From positions 310,001 to 374,000 of the forward strand of contig NZ_JAFFJT010000016.1 of NCBI RefSeq assembly GCF_016924665.1: 64,000 nt of DNA, in the 5' to 3' direction. This document shows, one piece after another, positions 9,308-19,296 of this stretch. The notes below the pieces were generated by a model. The model was not told where the DNA came from and searched no databases. It saw only the letters and a program-made list of their open reading frames with translations. This DNA is from Nocardioides sp. SYSU D00038. GTDB lineage: Bacteria; Actinomycetota; Actinomycetes; Propionibacteriales; Nocardioidaceae. Every line of letters starts with the position of its first letter. The stretch's first letter is position 1. Made by a program: the position numbers and the translations under genes.

Positions 9308-10059
9308 CGTCGTCGCCTCCCCCTCCGGGTACCTGCTCGCGGCCCGCGCACCGGGGTGGCCCCCGGGCCCGGCGGAAGCGGCCAAGATACCTGCGAGGGG
9401 TCGGCCCAGGCCACTCGGACTGCACAGGTGGGCTGCTGCACGAGACCCTCGCCGAGCAGGAGGACCTCGGGTTCGGCGCACCCCCACCGCTGCAAGGTCG
9501 GCGCTGCCGCGGCGACCTCATCAGCCACCGAGCCGCCCTTCATCCCCAGCAGCACCCCGTCCGGGGCGACCAGCGGCATCGACCAGTCCAGCAACCGGTC
9601 CAGCGGTGCGACCGCACGGGAGGTCACGACGTCGAAGGTGCGCTCGCCGTGGAGCGTCTCGGCCCGGCCGCGCACCACCTCGACCGGGAGACCCAGCTCC
9701 TCCACGACCTCGGTCAGGAAGGCCACCCGGCGCAGCAACGGCTCGACCAGGGTCAGCTCCAGGTCGGGCCGGGCGATCGCCAGCACCAGCCCGGGTAGAC
9801 CCGCGCCGCTACCGAGGTCGGCTACGCGGGCGCCCCTGGGAACCGGGCCCGCCAGCACGGCGCAGTTGAGCAGGTGCCGGTCCCAGAGGCGCGGCGTCTC
9901 CCGGGGCCCGATCAGACCGCGTACCACGCCCTCGGTGGCCAGCAGCTCGGCATAGCGCTCCGCAAGCGCGAGGCGTCCGGACGCAAACACCCTCCCCGCC
10001 ACGCTCGGCGGAGAGGGTGTCGCTCCGGTGCCTGTTTCACGTGAAACATGGTCAGGCAC
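9304..10059 (-). CDS. rsmG: 16S rRNA (guanine527-N7)-methyltransferase
   Basis: 251 residues with the SAM-binding motif ADLGSGAGLPGL, the acidic LVEP, and the RsmG signature VTSRAVAPL. It methylates G527 of 16S rRNA; loss is known to give low-level streptomycin resistance. The first codons overlap a perfect parS site. The C-terminal approximately 30 residues are Arg/Pro-rich and variable. It lies 9 bases after jag and overlaps parA by 4 bases. Confidence 0.95.
   Translation of the reverse strand: MPDHVSRETGTGATPSPPSVAGRVFASGRLALAERYAELLATEGVVRGLIGPRETPRLWDRHLLNCAVLAGPVPRGARVADLGSGAGLPGLVLAIARPDLELTLVEPLLRRVAFLTEVVEELGLPVEVVRGRAETLHGERTFDVVTSRAVAPLDRLLDWSMPLVAPDGVLLGMKGGSVADEVAAAAPTLQRWGCAEPEVLLLGEGLVQQPTCAVRVAWADPSQVSWPLPPGPGATPVRGPRAGTRRGRRRR
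10033..10048. promoter_or_regulatory. parS site 3 (perfect consensus), at the start of rsmG
   Basis: TGTTTCACGTGAAACA matches the bacterial parS consensus at all 16 positions. It encodes residues 5-9 or so (VSRET) of RsmG. Confidence 0.96.
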
Positions 10060-10068
10060 GATGAGTCC

Positions 10069-10632
10069 TCACGTCTGGGGCAGCACCACGACGTACCGCC
10101 GCGGCTCGACGCCCTCCGACTCACTGGTCAGCCCGGCCGCCGCGACGGCGTCGTGGACCACCTTGCGCTCGAAGGGGCTCATCGGCGACAGGGACGCCGG
10201 CTCCCCCGACTCCTTCACCTGAGCGACGACCTCGTCAGCCAGTCGCTCCAGCTCGCTGCGGCGCTCAGCCCGGAACCCGGAGATGTCGAGCATCAGCCGG
10301 GACCGCTCGCCGGTCTCGCGGTAGACGGCCAGTCGGGTCAGCTCCTGGAGCGCGTCGAGCACCTGCCCGTCGTCACCCACCAGCTGCTGGAGGTCCGCGC
10401 CCACGATCGAGACCGCGGCCCGGTCGCCCTCGACGTCCATGTCGAGGTCGCCGTCGAGGTCCGCGATGTCGAGCAGCTCCTCGAGGTAGTCGGCAGCGAT
10501 GTCACCCTCGCGCTCGAGGCGCTCCAGCCGCGTCAGCCGCTCGCCCTCCGGCTCCGGGCGGTCCCCGTGGCCCTCGCCCGCCGCTTCGGCGCCGGGCTCC
10601 AGCACCTCGGTCTCGGTGATCTCCTCAGTCAC
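10069..10632 (-). CDS. jag: Jag/KhpB-type RNA-binding protein (KH and R3H domains)
   Basis: 187 residues: an acidic N-terminal tail, a KH-like domain (about 45-115) and a C-terminal R3H domain with RSELERLADEV and SPFERKVVHDAV. It is always found after yidC in this operon and is an RNA-binding protein linked to cell-envelope biology. The start overlaps the yidC stop by 4 bases. Confidence 0.92.
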   Translation of the reverse strand: MTEEITETEVLEPGAEAAGEGHGDRPEPEGERLTRLERLEREGDIAADYLEELLDIADLDGDLDMDVEGDRAAVSIVGADLQQLVGDDGQVLDALQELTRLAVYRETGERSRLMLDISGFRAERRSELERLADEVVAQVKESGEPASLSPMSPFERKVVHDAVAAAGLTSESEGVEPRRYVVVLPQT

Positions 10633-11651
10633 TGCGTCTTCCCACCGTTCTCGTCGTTCTGGTTCCCCTGGTTGCCGGGGTGGTTCTGGTTCCCGGCGCC
10701 GCGCTGGCCGGCCTGGCGACGCTGGCTCCGGGTCTGCTTCTTCGGCTGCTGCCGTTGCGCGGGCCGCCGCTGCACCTCGGGCTCGGGCTCGACCTCCACG
10801 GTCGCGACCGCGGTGCCCTTGCGGGCCGCCTTCGCCTGGTCACGCTCCTCCTTGGCCTTGGCCGCGGGAGTGCCCGGAGCGGGGTTGTTGCGGATCACGT
10901 AGAACTGCTGGCCCATCGTCCACAGGTTCGAGGTGGTCCAGTACAGGAGCACGCCGATCGGGAACGCGATGCCGCCGACCGCGAACACCACCGGCAGCAC
11001 GTAGAGCAGCATCTTCTGCTGCTGGGCGTAGGGACCGGACAGCGCGTCGGCCGGCATGTTCTTGCTCATCAGCTGGCGCTGGGTGAGGAAGGTGGTCGCG
11101 GTCATGGCCAGCACCAGGAACAGCGCCACCACCATCACCGTCGTGTGTCCGTCGGGCTGGAGGAAGGTGTCCTTGATCGGGATGGCGCCGAAGATCTCCG
11201 AGCTGCCGAACTGCTTGGCCCGCTCGGTGGTCATCACGCCCTTGGCCTTGCCGTCGGCCGCGTGGTCGAGCAGCCGGAACAGCGCCAGGAAGATCGGCAT
11301 CTGCAGGAGGATCGGCAGGCAGGAGGCGAACGGGTTGGTGCCCGACTCGCGGTAGAGCTTCATCGTCTCCTGGGCGAGGCGCTCCCGGTCGTGGCCGTAC
11401 TTCTTCTGCAGCTCCTTGACCTTGGGCTGGATCAGCTGCATGTTGCGTGACGACTTGATCTGCTTCACGAACAGCGGGATCAGCGCCGCCCGGATGACCA
11501 GGGTCAGGCCGATGATCGACAGCACCCACGACATACCGCCCTCAGGATCGAGGACCAGGCTGAAGAGGTTGTGCCAGCCGACCAGCACGAGCGAGATGAC
11601 GTAGTACAGCGGCGCCATGATGAAGCCGCCGATGTCACCGAGGATTCCCAC
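10629..11651 (-). CDS. yidC: membrane protein insertase YidC
   Basis: 340 residues, a Gram-positive-type insertase lacking the large periplasmic domain. Transmembrane segments include the N-terminal pair, with the positive groove residue Arg in LVIRAALIPLF, followed by the cytoplasmic hairpin (MQLIQPKVKELQKKYG), and later helices (PILLQMPIFLALFRLL, then two near residues 180-245). The C-terminal tail is basic and Gln/Asn-rich, as expected for ribosome binding. It inserts proteins with or without SecYEG. Confidence 0.95.
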   Translation of the reverse strand: MGILGDIGGFIMAPLYYVISLVLVGWHNLFSLVLDPEGGMSWVLSIIGLTLVIRAALIPLFVKQIKSSRNMQLIQPKVKELQKKYGHDRERLAQETMKLYRESGTNPFASCLPILLQMPIFLALFRLLDHAADGKAKGVMTTERAKQFGSSEIFGAIPIKDTFLQPDGHTTVMVVALFLVLAMTATTFLTQRQLMSKNMPADALSGPYAQQQKMLLYVLPVVFAVGGIAFPIGVLLYWTTSNLWTMGQQFYVIRNNPAPGTPAAKAKEERDQAKAARKGTAVATVEVEPEPEVQRRPAQRQQPKKQTRSQRRQAGQRGAGNQNHPGNQGNQNDENGGKTQ

Positions 11652-11655
11652 GAGC

Positions 11656-11910
11656 TCAGGCTCCTTGTCTGGTGGGGGTCACGGACCCCGCACCGCGGCG
11701 GGGAGGAACGGGGTCGTAGCCGCCGGCGGCCCACGGGTGGCAGCGGCCGAGTCGGCGTACGGCGAGCCAGGAGCCCCGGATGCTCCCGTGCTCCTCCACC
11801 GCGCCGAGCGCGTAGGCGGAGCAGGAGGGGTGGTAGCGGCAGACCTGGCCGTAGAGCGGGCTGATCACCGCGCGGTAGGCGCGCAGCACACCGATGAGCA
11901 GGTACTTCAT
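11656..11910 (-). CDS. yidD: membrane protein insertion efficiency factor YidD
   Basis: 84 residues with the family hallmarks [22 protein letters not shown] and [18 protein letters not shown]. The start MKYLLIGVL at 11910 was chosen over a longer frame because it fits the family and leaves 10 bases to rnpA. It lies 4 bases before yidC. Confidence 0.95.
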   Translation of the reverse strand: MKYLLIGVLRAYRAVISPLYGQVCRYHPSCSAYALGAVEEHGSIRGSWLAVRRLGRCHPWAAGGYDPVPPRRGAGSVTPTRQGA

Positions 11911-11920
11911 GGCCGCCCTC

Positions 11921-12256
11921 TCACGCCAGGACCCGATCGAGACAACGGTCCAGCTCGGAGCCGAGTTCCGCGCCCGAGGCACCGGCCGCGGCCGGGTTGG
12001 CCCGGACGACGAGCACCGAGCCGGCGGGCAGCAGCCCGAGCCTGGCGGCCACCAGGTGGCGGAGCCGACGCTTCACGCGGTTGCGCACCACGGCATTGCC
12101 CACCGCCTTGCTGACCACGAACCCGACCCGGGGCGGGGCAGGCACGTCGGCACCGGCGAGGTGGACGACCAGGGTGCGGCTGCCGGAGCGGCGCCCAGCA
12201 CGGACGGCCGCACCGAACGCGGCGCCAGAGGTCAGCCGGTGCTCGGCAGCGAGCAC
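11921..12256 (-). CDS. rnpA: ribonuclease P protein component
   Basis: 111 residues from the GTG at 12256 ([10 protein letters not shown]), the usual N-terminus. The RNR motif ([14 protein letters not shown]) and [13 protein letters not shown] are present. It assists the catalytic RNA in 5' maturation of tRNAs. It follows rpmH by 19 bases, and upstream in-frame starts would overlap rpmH. Confidence 0.95.
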   Translation of the reverse strand: MLAAEHRLTSGAAFGAAVRAGRRSGSRTLVVHLAGADVPAPPRVGFVVSKAVGNAVVRNRVKRRLRHLVAARLGLLPAGSVLVVRANPAAAGASGAELGSELDRCLDRVLA

Positions 12257-12275
12257 GACCCGGACGGCCGGCCCG

Positions 12276-12413
12276 TCAGACCGCCAGGTCCTTGCGACCC
12301 TTGCGACGGCGGGCCGACAGGATCGCGCGACCGGCACGGGTGCGCATGCGCAGGCGGAATCCGTGCGTCTTGTGACGGCGACGGTTGTTCGGCTGGTACG
12401 TACGCTTGCTCAC
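12276..12413 (-). CDS. rpmH: 50S ribosomal protein L34
   Basis: 45 residues from a GTG start: begins [13 protein letters not shown] and ends GRKDLAV, with the conserved [16 protein letters not shown]. It is the first gene of the minus-strand operon that ends with parB, divergent from dnaA. Confidence 0.97.
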   Translation of the reverse strand: MSKRTYQPNNRRRHKTHGFRLRMRTRAGRAILSARRRKGRKDLAV

Positions 12414-12947
12414 GGACTTCTCTTCCTCTGTGGTTCAGGCCTCGGGTCATCCGGGCAGACCGGTGCAGCCACGTTCGGCGGCACCGCCCACCCACGGGCA
12501 TCGACCCGACTCCCGTGGACATGCGGCACCCGTCGACGACCGGATGACCAATGAACGGTACGCGCTGGTCTCCGACAGGGTCAAACCCGCGCGAACCACC
12601 CCTCCCCGGCCTGTGGATGACGTCTTGCCGGTCGCCACCACGCCGCGTTAGGTTCGGGGCCACCGAGATTCCCTGCGCTTCCCGCTCGGACAGCGTGGCA
12701 CCGCGATCGCGATCCGTTCCCCAGGACCCCGGTCACCGCCTCTGAACAGGCACGATGCCACGTCCTGGTCCCGTGGGCGGCGTCTCGGGACGGCTCTGTC
12801 CACACCCACCGAGCCGGGTTCACAACCTGTGGACAAAACTGTGGAGACAGCACACGACGCACCACCCGAGCGGCCGGCCGGCGCAGCCCGGACGACGCCC
12901 GGTCGCAGGACCACCAGGGCAGGACCACCAGGGAAAGGTGAACGCCG
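12414..12947. other. rpmH-dnaA intergenic region with DnaA-box-like sites
   Basis: No gene is supported in these 534 bases. It should hold the divergent promoters of the rpmH operon and dnaA. TGTGGACAA (12828-12836) is a perfect inverted TTGTCCACA box; CTGTCCACA (12796-12804) has one mismatch; TGTGGATGA (12612-12620) is a weaker match. These probably serve dnaA autoregulation; the richer box cluster lies before dnaN. Confidence 0.7.
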
Positions 12948-14486
12948 ATGGAACAGGCAGCCCCCGAGCTCGCGCAGGCGTGGGCGAAGATCGTCGGCGA
13001 CCTCGCCGCCCACCAGCGGGCCTGGCTGGTCGACTCCGCGCCGGTCACCCTCCACGGCGACACCGCGATCGTCGCCGTCCGCGACGAGTTCGCCCGCACC
13101 CAGCTCGAGGGGCGGCTGCGCGGCCAGGTCCAGGACGCGCTCACCGCGGCGTTCGGCCACGACGTCCGGATCGCGGTCACCGTCGACCCCGAGCTCGGCG
13201 CCACCCCCGCGCCGGTCCCCTCTTCCGCCAACCCCGCCGTCCAGCCCAGCCACCCCGCCCAGGCACCCGCCGAGGCGACGGACGGTCCCGGCGAGCACGA
13301 CGTTCCGCCCCCCACCGGGCCCGGCCTGGACCGATCCGAGTCGATGCATCCACATGTCGACATGTCGACACATCGACCCGACCTCGGCGGTGGCCGTCGC
13401 GCCGCGGGTCAGCCGGCCGGCATCTCAGGCAGCCATCCCACTGCCCTGGAGACCCGGCTCAACCCCAAGTACACGTTCGAGACCTTCGTCATCGGCTCCT
13501 CCAACCGCTTCCCCCACGCGGCCGCCGTCGCCGTGGCCGAGGCGCCGGGCAAGGCCTACAACCCGCTGCTCGTCTACGGCGACTCCGGGCTGGGCAAGAC
13601 CCACCTGCTGCACGCCATCGGCCACTACGTGCGGTCCCTCTACACCGGCGCCAAGGTGCGCTACGTGTCGAGCGAGGAGTTCACCAACGAGTTCATCAAC
13701 GCGATCCGCGACGACCGGCAGGACCGGTTCAAGCGCCGCTACCGTGACGTCGACGTGCTGCTGATCGACGACATCCAGTTCCTGGAGGGCAAGACCCAGA
13801 CGCAGGAGGAGTTCTTCCACACGTTCAACACCCTCCACAACGCCAACAAGCAGATCGTGCTCACCTCCGACCGCGCGCCCAAGCGGCTGGAGGCACTGGA
13901 GGACCGCCTGCGCAACCGGTTCGAGTGGGGGCTGATCACCGACGTCCAGCCGCCCGACCTCGAGACCCGCATCGCGATCCTGCGCAAGAAGGCCGCGATG
14001 GACCGGTTGACCGCGCCGCCGGACGTGCTGGAGTTCATCGCCTCCAAGATCCAGACCAACATCCGCGAGCTCGAGGGCGCGCTGATCCGGGTCACGGCGT
14101 TCGCCAACCTCAACCGCCAGGAGGTCGACATGACCCTGGCCGAGATCGTGCTCAAGGACCTGATCCCCGAGGGCGGCGAGCCCGAGATCACCGCGTCGCT
14201 CATCATCGGCCAGACCGCGTCGTACTTCGGGCTCGGCATCGACGAGCTGACCGGCCCGAGCCGCGGGCGCCACCTGGTGATGGCCCGCCAGATCGCGATG
14301 TACCTGTGCCGCGAGCTCACCGACCTGTCGCTGCCCAAGATCGGCGCGCAGTTCGGCAACCGCGACCACACCACGGTCATGTACGCCGACCGCAAGATCA
14401 ACCAGCTGCTCGCCGAGCGACGCGCGGTCTTCAACCAGGTGAGCGAGCTGACCAACCGGGTGAAGATGCAGGCCCGCCAGGGCTGA
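12948..14486 (+). CDS. dnaA: chromosomal replication initiator protein DnaA
   Basis: 512 residues in four domains: N-terminal oligomerisation domain I (about 1-85), a long Pro/Ala/His linker (about 85-165), AAA+ domain with Walker [10 protein letters not shown] (211-219) and Walker B LLIDDIQF, and domain IV with the DnaA-box-reading helix ([15 protein letters not shown]). It melts oriC and loads the helicase. The stop is only 2 bases from the convergent ohrR stop. An in-frame tandem CATGTCGA repeat in the linker encodes HVDMSTH. Confidence 0.98.
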   Translation: MEQAAPELAQAWAKIVGDLAAHQRAWLVDSAPVTLHGDTAIVAVRDEFARTQLEGRLRGQVQDALTAAFGHDVRIAVTVDPELGATPAPVPSSANPAVQPSHPAQAPAEATDGPGEHDVPPPTGPGLDRSESMHPHVDMSTHRPDLGGGRRAAGQPAGISGSHPTALETRLNPKYTFETFVIGSSNRFPHAAAVAVAEAPGKAYNPLLVYGDSGLGKTHLLHAIGHYVRSLYTGAKVRYVSSEEFTNEFINAIRDDRQDRFKRRYRDVDVLLIDDIQFLEGKTQTQEEFFHTFNTLHNANKQIVLTSDRAPKRLEALEDRLRNRFEWGLITDVQPPDLETRIAILRKKAAMDRLTAPPDVLEFIASKIQTNIRELEGALIRVTAFANLNRQEVDMTLAEIVLKDLIPEGGEPEITASLIIGQTASYFGLGIDELTGPSRGRHLVMARQIAMYLCRELTDLSLPKIGAQFGNRDHTTVMYADRKINQLLAERRAVFNQVSELTNRVKMQARQG

Positions 14487-14488
14487 CG

Positions 14489-14962
14489 TCAGCCGCTCGG
14501 CTCGGTTGGGCCGTCGACGGGGCGGCCGTCGAGCCGCGCCTGGAGCGAGCGCAGCAGGGCGCGCAGCTCGGTGACCTCCTCCAGCGGCACGTCGAGCTCG
14601 GCGAAGACCCGCTGCTGCACCTCGGCCACCGCCGGCCGCAGCTCCTCGCCCTGCGACGTCACCTCCACCAGCACCCGACGCTCGTCGTCGGCGTCGCGAC
14701 GGCGTCGCACGTGGCCGGCCGCCTCCAGCCGCTTCAGCAGCGGGGTCAGCGTCCCGGAGTCGAGGTGCAGCCGCTCCCCGAGCGCCCCCACGGCGAGCGG
14801 GCCGTCGGCGTCCCAGAGCGCCAGCAGCACCAGGTACTGCGGGTACGTCAGCCCCTGGGCGGCCAGCAGCGCGCCGTACTGCCGGGTCATCGCGCGGCTG
14901 GTCGCGTACAGCGGGAAGCAGAGCAGCTGCTCGAGCGACACCACCGAGGTCTGGGAGGACAT
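14489..14962 (-). CDS. ohrR: MarR-family organic peroxide sensor OhrR
   Basis: 157 residues with the MarR winged helix ([21 protein letters not shown], wing [14 protein letters not shown]). The peroxide-sensing cysteine is Cys15 in LLCFPLY, the position and context known from OhrR proteins, where its oxidation releases DNA. The ATG at 14962 follows GGAGGAC. It is divergent from ohr, the pair sharing a 51-base operator-promoter region, and is convergent with dnaA. Confidence 0.92.
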   Translation of the reverse strand: MSSQTSVVSLEQLLCFPLYATSRAMTRQYGALLAAQGLTYPQYLVLLALWDADGPLAVGALGERLHLDSGTLTPLLKRLEAAGHVRRRRDADDERRVLVEVTSQGEELRPAVAEVQQRVFAELDVPLEEVTELRALLRSLQARLDGRPVDGPTEPSG

Positions 14963-14977
14963 GCGTCCAGCATACGC

Positions 14978-15000
14978 TTGCACCAATAGATTGTGTGCAA
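14978..15000. promoter_or_regulatory. candidate OhrR operator
   Basis: TTGCAC (14978-14983) and GTGCAA (14995-15000) form an inverted repeat in the ohrR-ohr gap; a further TGTGCACA palindrome lies just before the ohr start. Placement and dyad symmetry fit autoregulated binding by OhrR. Confidence 0.55.
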
Positions 15001-15013
15001 TACAGTTGTGCAC

Positions 15014-15430
15014 ATGACACCTCTCTACACAGCATCCGCAGCGTCCACCGGCGACGGCCGCAACGGCCACGTCCAGAGCACCGACGGGATCCTCGACCTC
15101 GACGTCCGCACCCCGGTCGAGCTCGGCGGCTCCGGCGGCGCCACCAACCCCGAGCAGCTGTTCGCCGCCGGCTACGCCGCCTGCTTCCACTCCGCCCTCA
15201 AGCTCGTCGCCGGCCAGGACGGCGCCGACCCGCGCGACACCGAGGTCGTCGCCGACGTCTCGATCGGCAGCAACGACAACGGCGGCTTCCTGCTCGCCGT
15301 GCAGCTCGAGGTCACCATGCCCGCCGTCGACCGCGAGACCGCCGAGAAGCTGGTCGCCCGGGCCCACGAGGTCTGCCCCTACTCCAACGCCACCCGCGGC
15401 AACATCGAGGTCGAGCTCACCGTCGCCTGA
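15014..15430 (+). CDS. ohr: organic hydroperoxide resistance protein Ohr
   Basis: 138 residues, standard for Ohr. The two catalytic cysteines are C57 (AACFHSAL) and C121 ([12 protein letters not shown]); it reduces organic hydroperoxides with lipoyl or low-molecular thiols. ATG 15014 (MTPLYTASA) gives the family N-terminus. Together with ohrR it sits between dnaA and the DnaA-box region that precedes dnaN. Confidence 0.95.
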   Translation: MTPLYTASAASTGDGRNGHVQSTDGILDLDVRTPVELGGSGGATNPEQLFAAGYAACFHSALKLVAGQDGADPRDTEVVADVSIGSNDNGGFLLAVQLEVTMPAVDRETAEKLVARAHEVCPYSNATRGNIEVELTVA

Positions 15431-15968
15431 CCCGACCACCCCACGGCCCGCACCGGCCGAACGACGACGCGCCACCCCCTCATGCCCCCTGGGGGTGCGC
15501 GTCGTCGGCGTTCCGCGACCTGTGGCGACCTGTGCACAGCCGGCCCCGCGACGTACGAACTACACGGGGAGGATCTGTGCACAGGCCGCCCCCCGCTGGT
15601 GGAGCACCGCCTGCGTACACACCCCGCAGCAGCGGGAGCCCCTCCCGTCCACAGCCCCTGTGCACGTACGACGCGCGACGCCACCTGCACCGACCGGAGT
15701 TGTCCACAGTGTCCACAGAACCTGTGACTACGCCCTACCTGTACACGTGACGATCCTCGGTGAACATCCACCCGGGCCCCTCCCTGGGGACAAACCCCGT
15801 CCGGCCCCGGCCCACGGCGGTGCCCACCACTCCCAGGTCCGTCTCCCGCGCCCGCGGCCGCCCTCCCGCTGTGCGGCCCCTCATGGCAGGATTCACCTCC
15901 CAGCCTTCCCACCACCCGCGAGCCCGGGCCCGCGGGTGGGCACCTCGACCCCGAGAAGGACGCCCATC
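15431..15968. other. oriC: replication origin oriC
   Basis: This 538-base gene-free stretch before dnaN holds a cluster of DnaA-box-like sites: TTGTCCACA (15700-15708, perfect), GTGTCCACA (15709-15717), CCGTCCACA (15645-15653) and palindromic CTGTGCACAG at 15530-15539 and 15575-15584, plus TGTGCACG near 15660. The dnaA-dnaN interval is the origin in related actinobacteria. Box spacing and the unwinding element were not resolved. Confidence 0.85.
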
Positions 15969-17108
15969 GTGAAGTTCCGCGTCGACCGTGACGTGCTGGC
16001 GGACGCCGTGGCCTGGGCCGCCCGCAGCCTGCCGGTCCGTCCCAGCGCCCCCGTGCTCGCCGGCCTCCTGATCGAGGCCAGCCACGACGAGCTGGTGCTG
16101 TCGACCTTCGACTACGAGACGTCGGCCCGGGCCACCCTCCAGGCCGAGGTCAGCGACGAGGGCCGGGCCCTGGTCAGCGGCCGGCTGCTCGCCGACATCT
16201 GCCGCAGCCTCCCGGCCAAGCCGGTCGAGATGGTGATCGACGGCGCCCGGGTCTCGCTGACCTGCGGCTCGGCCCGGTTCAGCCTCCAGACCCTCCCGGT
16301 CGAGGACTACCCCGCGCTGCCGGAGATGCCCACCGCCACCGGCACCGTGCAGAGCGACGTCTTCGCCCACGCCGTCGCGCAGGCCGTGACGGCAGCCGGC
16401 CGTGACGACATGCTCCCGGTGCTCACCGGCGTCCGGCTCGAGATCGACGGCTCCACGATCTCGCTGCTGGCGACCGACCGCTTCCGCCTGTCCCACCGCG
16501 AGCTCGGCTGGGACCCGCGCAGCCCCGACGACACGCACGCCGCACTGGTGCCGGCCAAGGTGCTCGGCGACACCGCCAAGTCGCTGACCAACGGCAGCGA
16601 GGTCACGATCGCACTCTCCTCCGGCGGCACCGGCGAGGGCATCATCGGCTTCGAGGGCGCGGCCGCCGGCGGCACGCGGCGTACGACGACGCGCCTCCTC
16701 GACGGCGAGTTCCCCAAGGTGCGCAGCCTGTTCCCGGCCGAGCACCTCATGGTCGCCAAGGTCAACAAGGCCGAGCTGGTCGAGTCGGTCAAGCGCGTCG
16801 CGCTGGTCGCCGAGCGCAACACCGCCGTCCAGCTCGCGTTCAAGGACGGCGTACTGACGCTCGATGCCGGGTCCGGCGACGAGGCCCAGGCCTCGGAGTC
16901 GATCGAGGCCGACATCGACGGCGACGAGATCACCACCGGCTTCAACCCGCAGTTCCTGCTCGACGGTCTCACCGCCATCGACGAGGAGGTCGTCGAGCTG
17001 GCGTTCACCCAGGCCTCCAAGCCCGTGGTCATCAGCGGCTCGACCGGGGAGGGCGCGGACGACTCGCAGTTCCGCTACCTCCTCATGCCGCGCCGCCTCC
17101 TGTCCTGA
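15969..17108 (+). CDS. dnaN: DNA polymerase III beta subunit (sliding clamp)
   Basis: 379 residues from the GTG at 15969 (MKFRVDRDVLADAV). Three clamp domains are visible, with the conserved LLATDRFRLS segment in the second and the C-terminal YLLMPRRL motif. It encircles DNA and tethers the polymerase. Longer in-frame starts lie within oriC and are rejected. Confidence 0.97.
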   Translation: MKFRVDRDVLADAVAWAARSLPVRPSAPVLAGLLIEASHDELVLSTFDYETSARATLQAEVSDEGRALVSGRLLADICRSLPAKPVEMVIDGARVSLTCGSARFSLQTLPVEDYPALPEMPTATGTVQSDVFAHAVAQAVTAAGRDDMLPVLTGVRLEIDGSTISLLATDRFRLSHRELGWDPRSPDDTHAALVPAKVLGDTAKSLTNGSEVTIALSSGGTGEGIIGFEGAAAGGTRRTTTRLLDGEFPKVRSLFPAEHLMVAKVNKAELVESVKRVALVAERNTAVQLAFKDGVLTLDAGSGDEAQASESIEADIDGDEITTGFNPQFLLDGLTAIDEEVVELAFTQASKPVVISGSTGEGADDSQFRYLLMPRRLLS

Positions 17109-17169
17109 CCCGCCCCGGGTCGCGTTCCCGCACTGCAGCACCCAGCACCCAGCACCTCGGAGGGTTTCG

Positions 17170-18078
17170 ATGCACATCGGTCTGGTCGGTCTCGGCAAGA
17201 TGGGCGGCAACATGCGCAGCCGCCTGCGCAACGGCGGCCACACCGTCACCGGCTTCGACCGCAACCCGGAGGTGAGCGACGCCGGCAGCCTCGAGGAGAT
17301 GGTCGAGGCGCTGCCCTCCCCCAAGGTCGTCTGGGTGATGGTCCCGGCCGGTGACCCGACCCACCAGACCATCGAGGCGCTGGCCGGGCTGCTCGGCGAG
17401 GGCGACCTGGTGATCGACGGCGGCAACTCCAAGTACACCGACGACCAGCTGCACGCCGACGACCTGGCCCAGAAGGGCATCGGTTTCGTCGACTGCGGCG
17501 TCTCCGGCGGCGTGTGGGGCCTCGAGAACGGCTACGCACTGATGTGCGGCGGCTCCGACGACGACGTCGCCAAGGCCCAGCCGATCTTCGACACCCTCAA
17601 GCCCGAGGGCGAGTCGGGCTTCGTCCACGCCGGCAAGCGGCCCGGCGCCGGCCACTTCGCCAAGATGGTCCACAACGGCATCGAGTACGCGATGATGCAG
17701 GCCTACGCCGAGGGCTGGGAGCTGCTCGAGAAGGTCAAGCTGGTCGACAACGTCACCGACGTCTTCGACTCCTGGCGCGAGGGCACGGTCATCCGCTCGT
17801 GGCTGCTCGACCTCCTGGTCGCCGCCCTCAAGGAGGACGCCCACCTCGACCAGGTTGCCGGCTACGCCGAGGACTCCGGCGAGGGTCGCTGGACCGTCGA
17901 GGCCGCGATCGAGAACGCCGTTCCGATGCACGTCATCGCCGCCTCGCTGTTCGCCCGGTTCACCTCGCGCCAGGACGACTCCCCGGCGATGAAGGCGATC
18001 GCGGCGATGCGCAACCAGTTCGGCGGCCACGCCGTCCACACCGAGCCGCCGCCGGGCGGGGACGCCAACCCGGACTGA
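17170..18078 (+). CDS. gnd: 6-phosphogluconate dehydrogenase, decarboxylating, short type
   Basis: 302 residues, the short (GntZ/YqeC-like) class. The N-terminal nucleotide-binding motif is GLVGLGKMGGNM; further motifs are DGGNSKYTDD and the catalytic VDCGVSGGVWGLE and KMVHNGIEY. It converts 6-phosphogluconate to ribulose 5-phosphate in the pentose phosphate pathway. A gnd gene between dnaN and recF is usual in actinobacteria. GGAGG precedes the ATG. Confidence 0.95.
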   Translation: MHIGLVGLGKMGGNMRSRLRNGGHTVTGFDRNPEVSDAGSLEEMVEALPSPKVVWVMVPAGDPTHQTIEALAGLLGEGDLVIDGGNSKYTDDQLHADDLAQKGIGFVDCGVSGGVWGLENGYALMCGGSDDDVAKAQPIFDTLKPEGESGFVHAGKRPGAGHFAKMVHNGIEYAMMQAYAEGWELLEKVKLVDNVTDVFDSWREGTVIRSWLLDLLVAALKEDAHLDQVAGYAEDSGEGRWTVEAAIENAVPMHVIAASLFARFTSRQDDSPAMKAIAAMRNQFGGHAVHTEPPPGGDANPD

Positions 18079-18084
18079 CCCTCG

Positions 18085-19296
18085 GTGCACGTCGCCCACC
18101 TGAGCCTCCACGACTTCCGCTCCTACGCCACCGCCGAGGTGCCGCTGGGGCCCGGGGTCACGGCCTTCATCGGCCGCAACGGCCAGGGCAAGACCAACCT
18201 GGTCGAGGCGATCGACTACCTCTCCCGGCTGGCCTCGCACCGGGTGGCCACCGACGCGCCGCTGGTGCGCGCCGGCGCCGACCAGGCGGTGGTGCGCGCC
18301 GCGGTGGTCAAGGACGGCCGCACCGCGGTGCTCGAGGTCGAGCTCAACCCCGGTCGGGCCAACCGGGCGCGGGTCAACAAGTCGCAGCTGCCGCGGGCCC
18401 GCGAGATCGTCGGCCTGGTGCGCACGGTGGTCTTCTCGCCCGAGGACCTCACCCTGGTCAAGGGCGACCCGTCGGACCGCCGGCGCTTCCTCGACGACCT
18501 GCTGGTGCTGCGCACCCCGCGGCTGGCCGGCGTCCGCGCCGACTACGAGCGGGTGCTGCGCCAGCGCAACACCCTGCTCAAGACCGCCGGCGCCGCGCGC
18601 CGCGGCAGCTCCTCGCAGGAGTCGGCGCTGGCCACGCTCGGCGCCTGGGACAGCCACCTCGCGACGTACGGTGGCGAGCTGCTGGCCGCGCGCCTCGGGC
18701 TGGTCGACGAGCTGCGCCCCTACGTCGGCAAGGCCTACGAGACCGTGGCCCGGGGGGCCCGCCGCGACGACGCCGACCTCGCCTACCGCCCGTCGCTGGA
18801 GCTGCCCGAGCAGCGCGACCCGCGCGCCCTGTCGGCCGCGGTGCTCGCGGAGGTGGAGCGCCGGCGCAACGACGAGCTCGACCGCGGGGTCTCGCTGGTC
18901 GGCCCTCACCGCGACGACCTGCTGCTCAGCCTCGGCCACGGCGCGGGCCCGGCGGGCGACGAGACCCGGCTGCCGGTGAAGGGCTACGCCTCCCACGGGG
19001 AGTCGTGGTCGTTCGCGCTCGCGCTGCGGCTGGCGTCGTACGACCTGTTGCGCGCCGACGGCGACGACCCGATCCTGATCCTCGACGACGTGTTCGCCGA
19101 GCTCGACACCGAGCGTCGCGCCCAGCTCGCCGACCTGGTGGCCGGGGCGGAGCAGGTGCTGGTGACCGCGGCCGTCGCCGCCGACGTGCCGGCCGCGCTC
19201 GCCGGTGTCCGCTACACCGTGGCCGGAGGGGAGGTGACCCGTGAGCCCGGAGGAGCCGACCCAGCACCCGACGCCGGACCCGACGCCGACGCCTGA
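18085..19296 (+). CDS. recF: DNA repair and recombination ATPase RecF
   Basis: 403 residues from a GTG start six bases after gnd. Walker A is GRNGQGKTN (30-38), the RecF signature [17 protein letters not shown] comes late, and Walker B is [12 protein letters not shown]. It assists RecA loading at gapped DNA. The C-terminal 30 residues are Ala/Gly/Pro-rich and overlap the next gene by 56 bases. Confidence 0.96.
   Translation: MHVAHLSLHDFRSYATAEVPLGPGVTAFIGRNGQGKTNLVEAIDYLSRLASHRVATDAPLVRAGADQAVVRAAVVKDGRTAVLEVELNPGRANRARVNKSQLPRAREIVGLVRTVVFSPEDLTLVKGDPSDRRRFLDDLLVLRTPRLAGVRADYERVLRQRNTLLKTAGAARRGSSSQESALATLGAWDSHLATYGGELLAARLGLVDELRPYVGKAYETVARGARRDDADLAYRPSLELPEQRDPRALSAAVLAEVERRRNDELDRGVSLVGPHRDDLLLSLGHGAGPAGDETRLPVKGYASHGESWSFALALRLASYDLLRADGDDPILILDDVFAELDTERRAQLADLVAGAEQVLVTAAVAADVPAALAGVRYTVAGGEVTREPGGADPAPDAGPDADA

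Noticed and set aside
13346..13376. CATGTCGA tandem repeat in dnaA as an operator
   Set aside because: It lies in the coding linker of DnaA and only two short copies are present; it is explained by the encoded HVDMSTH.
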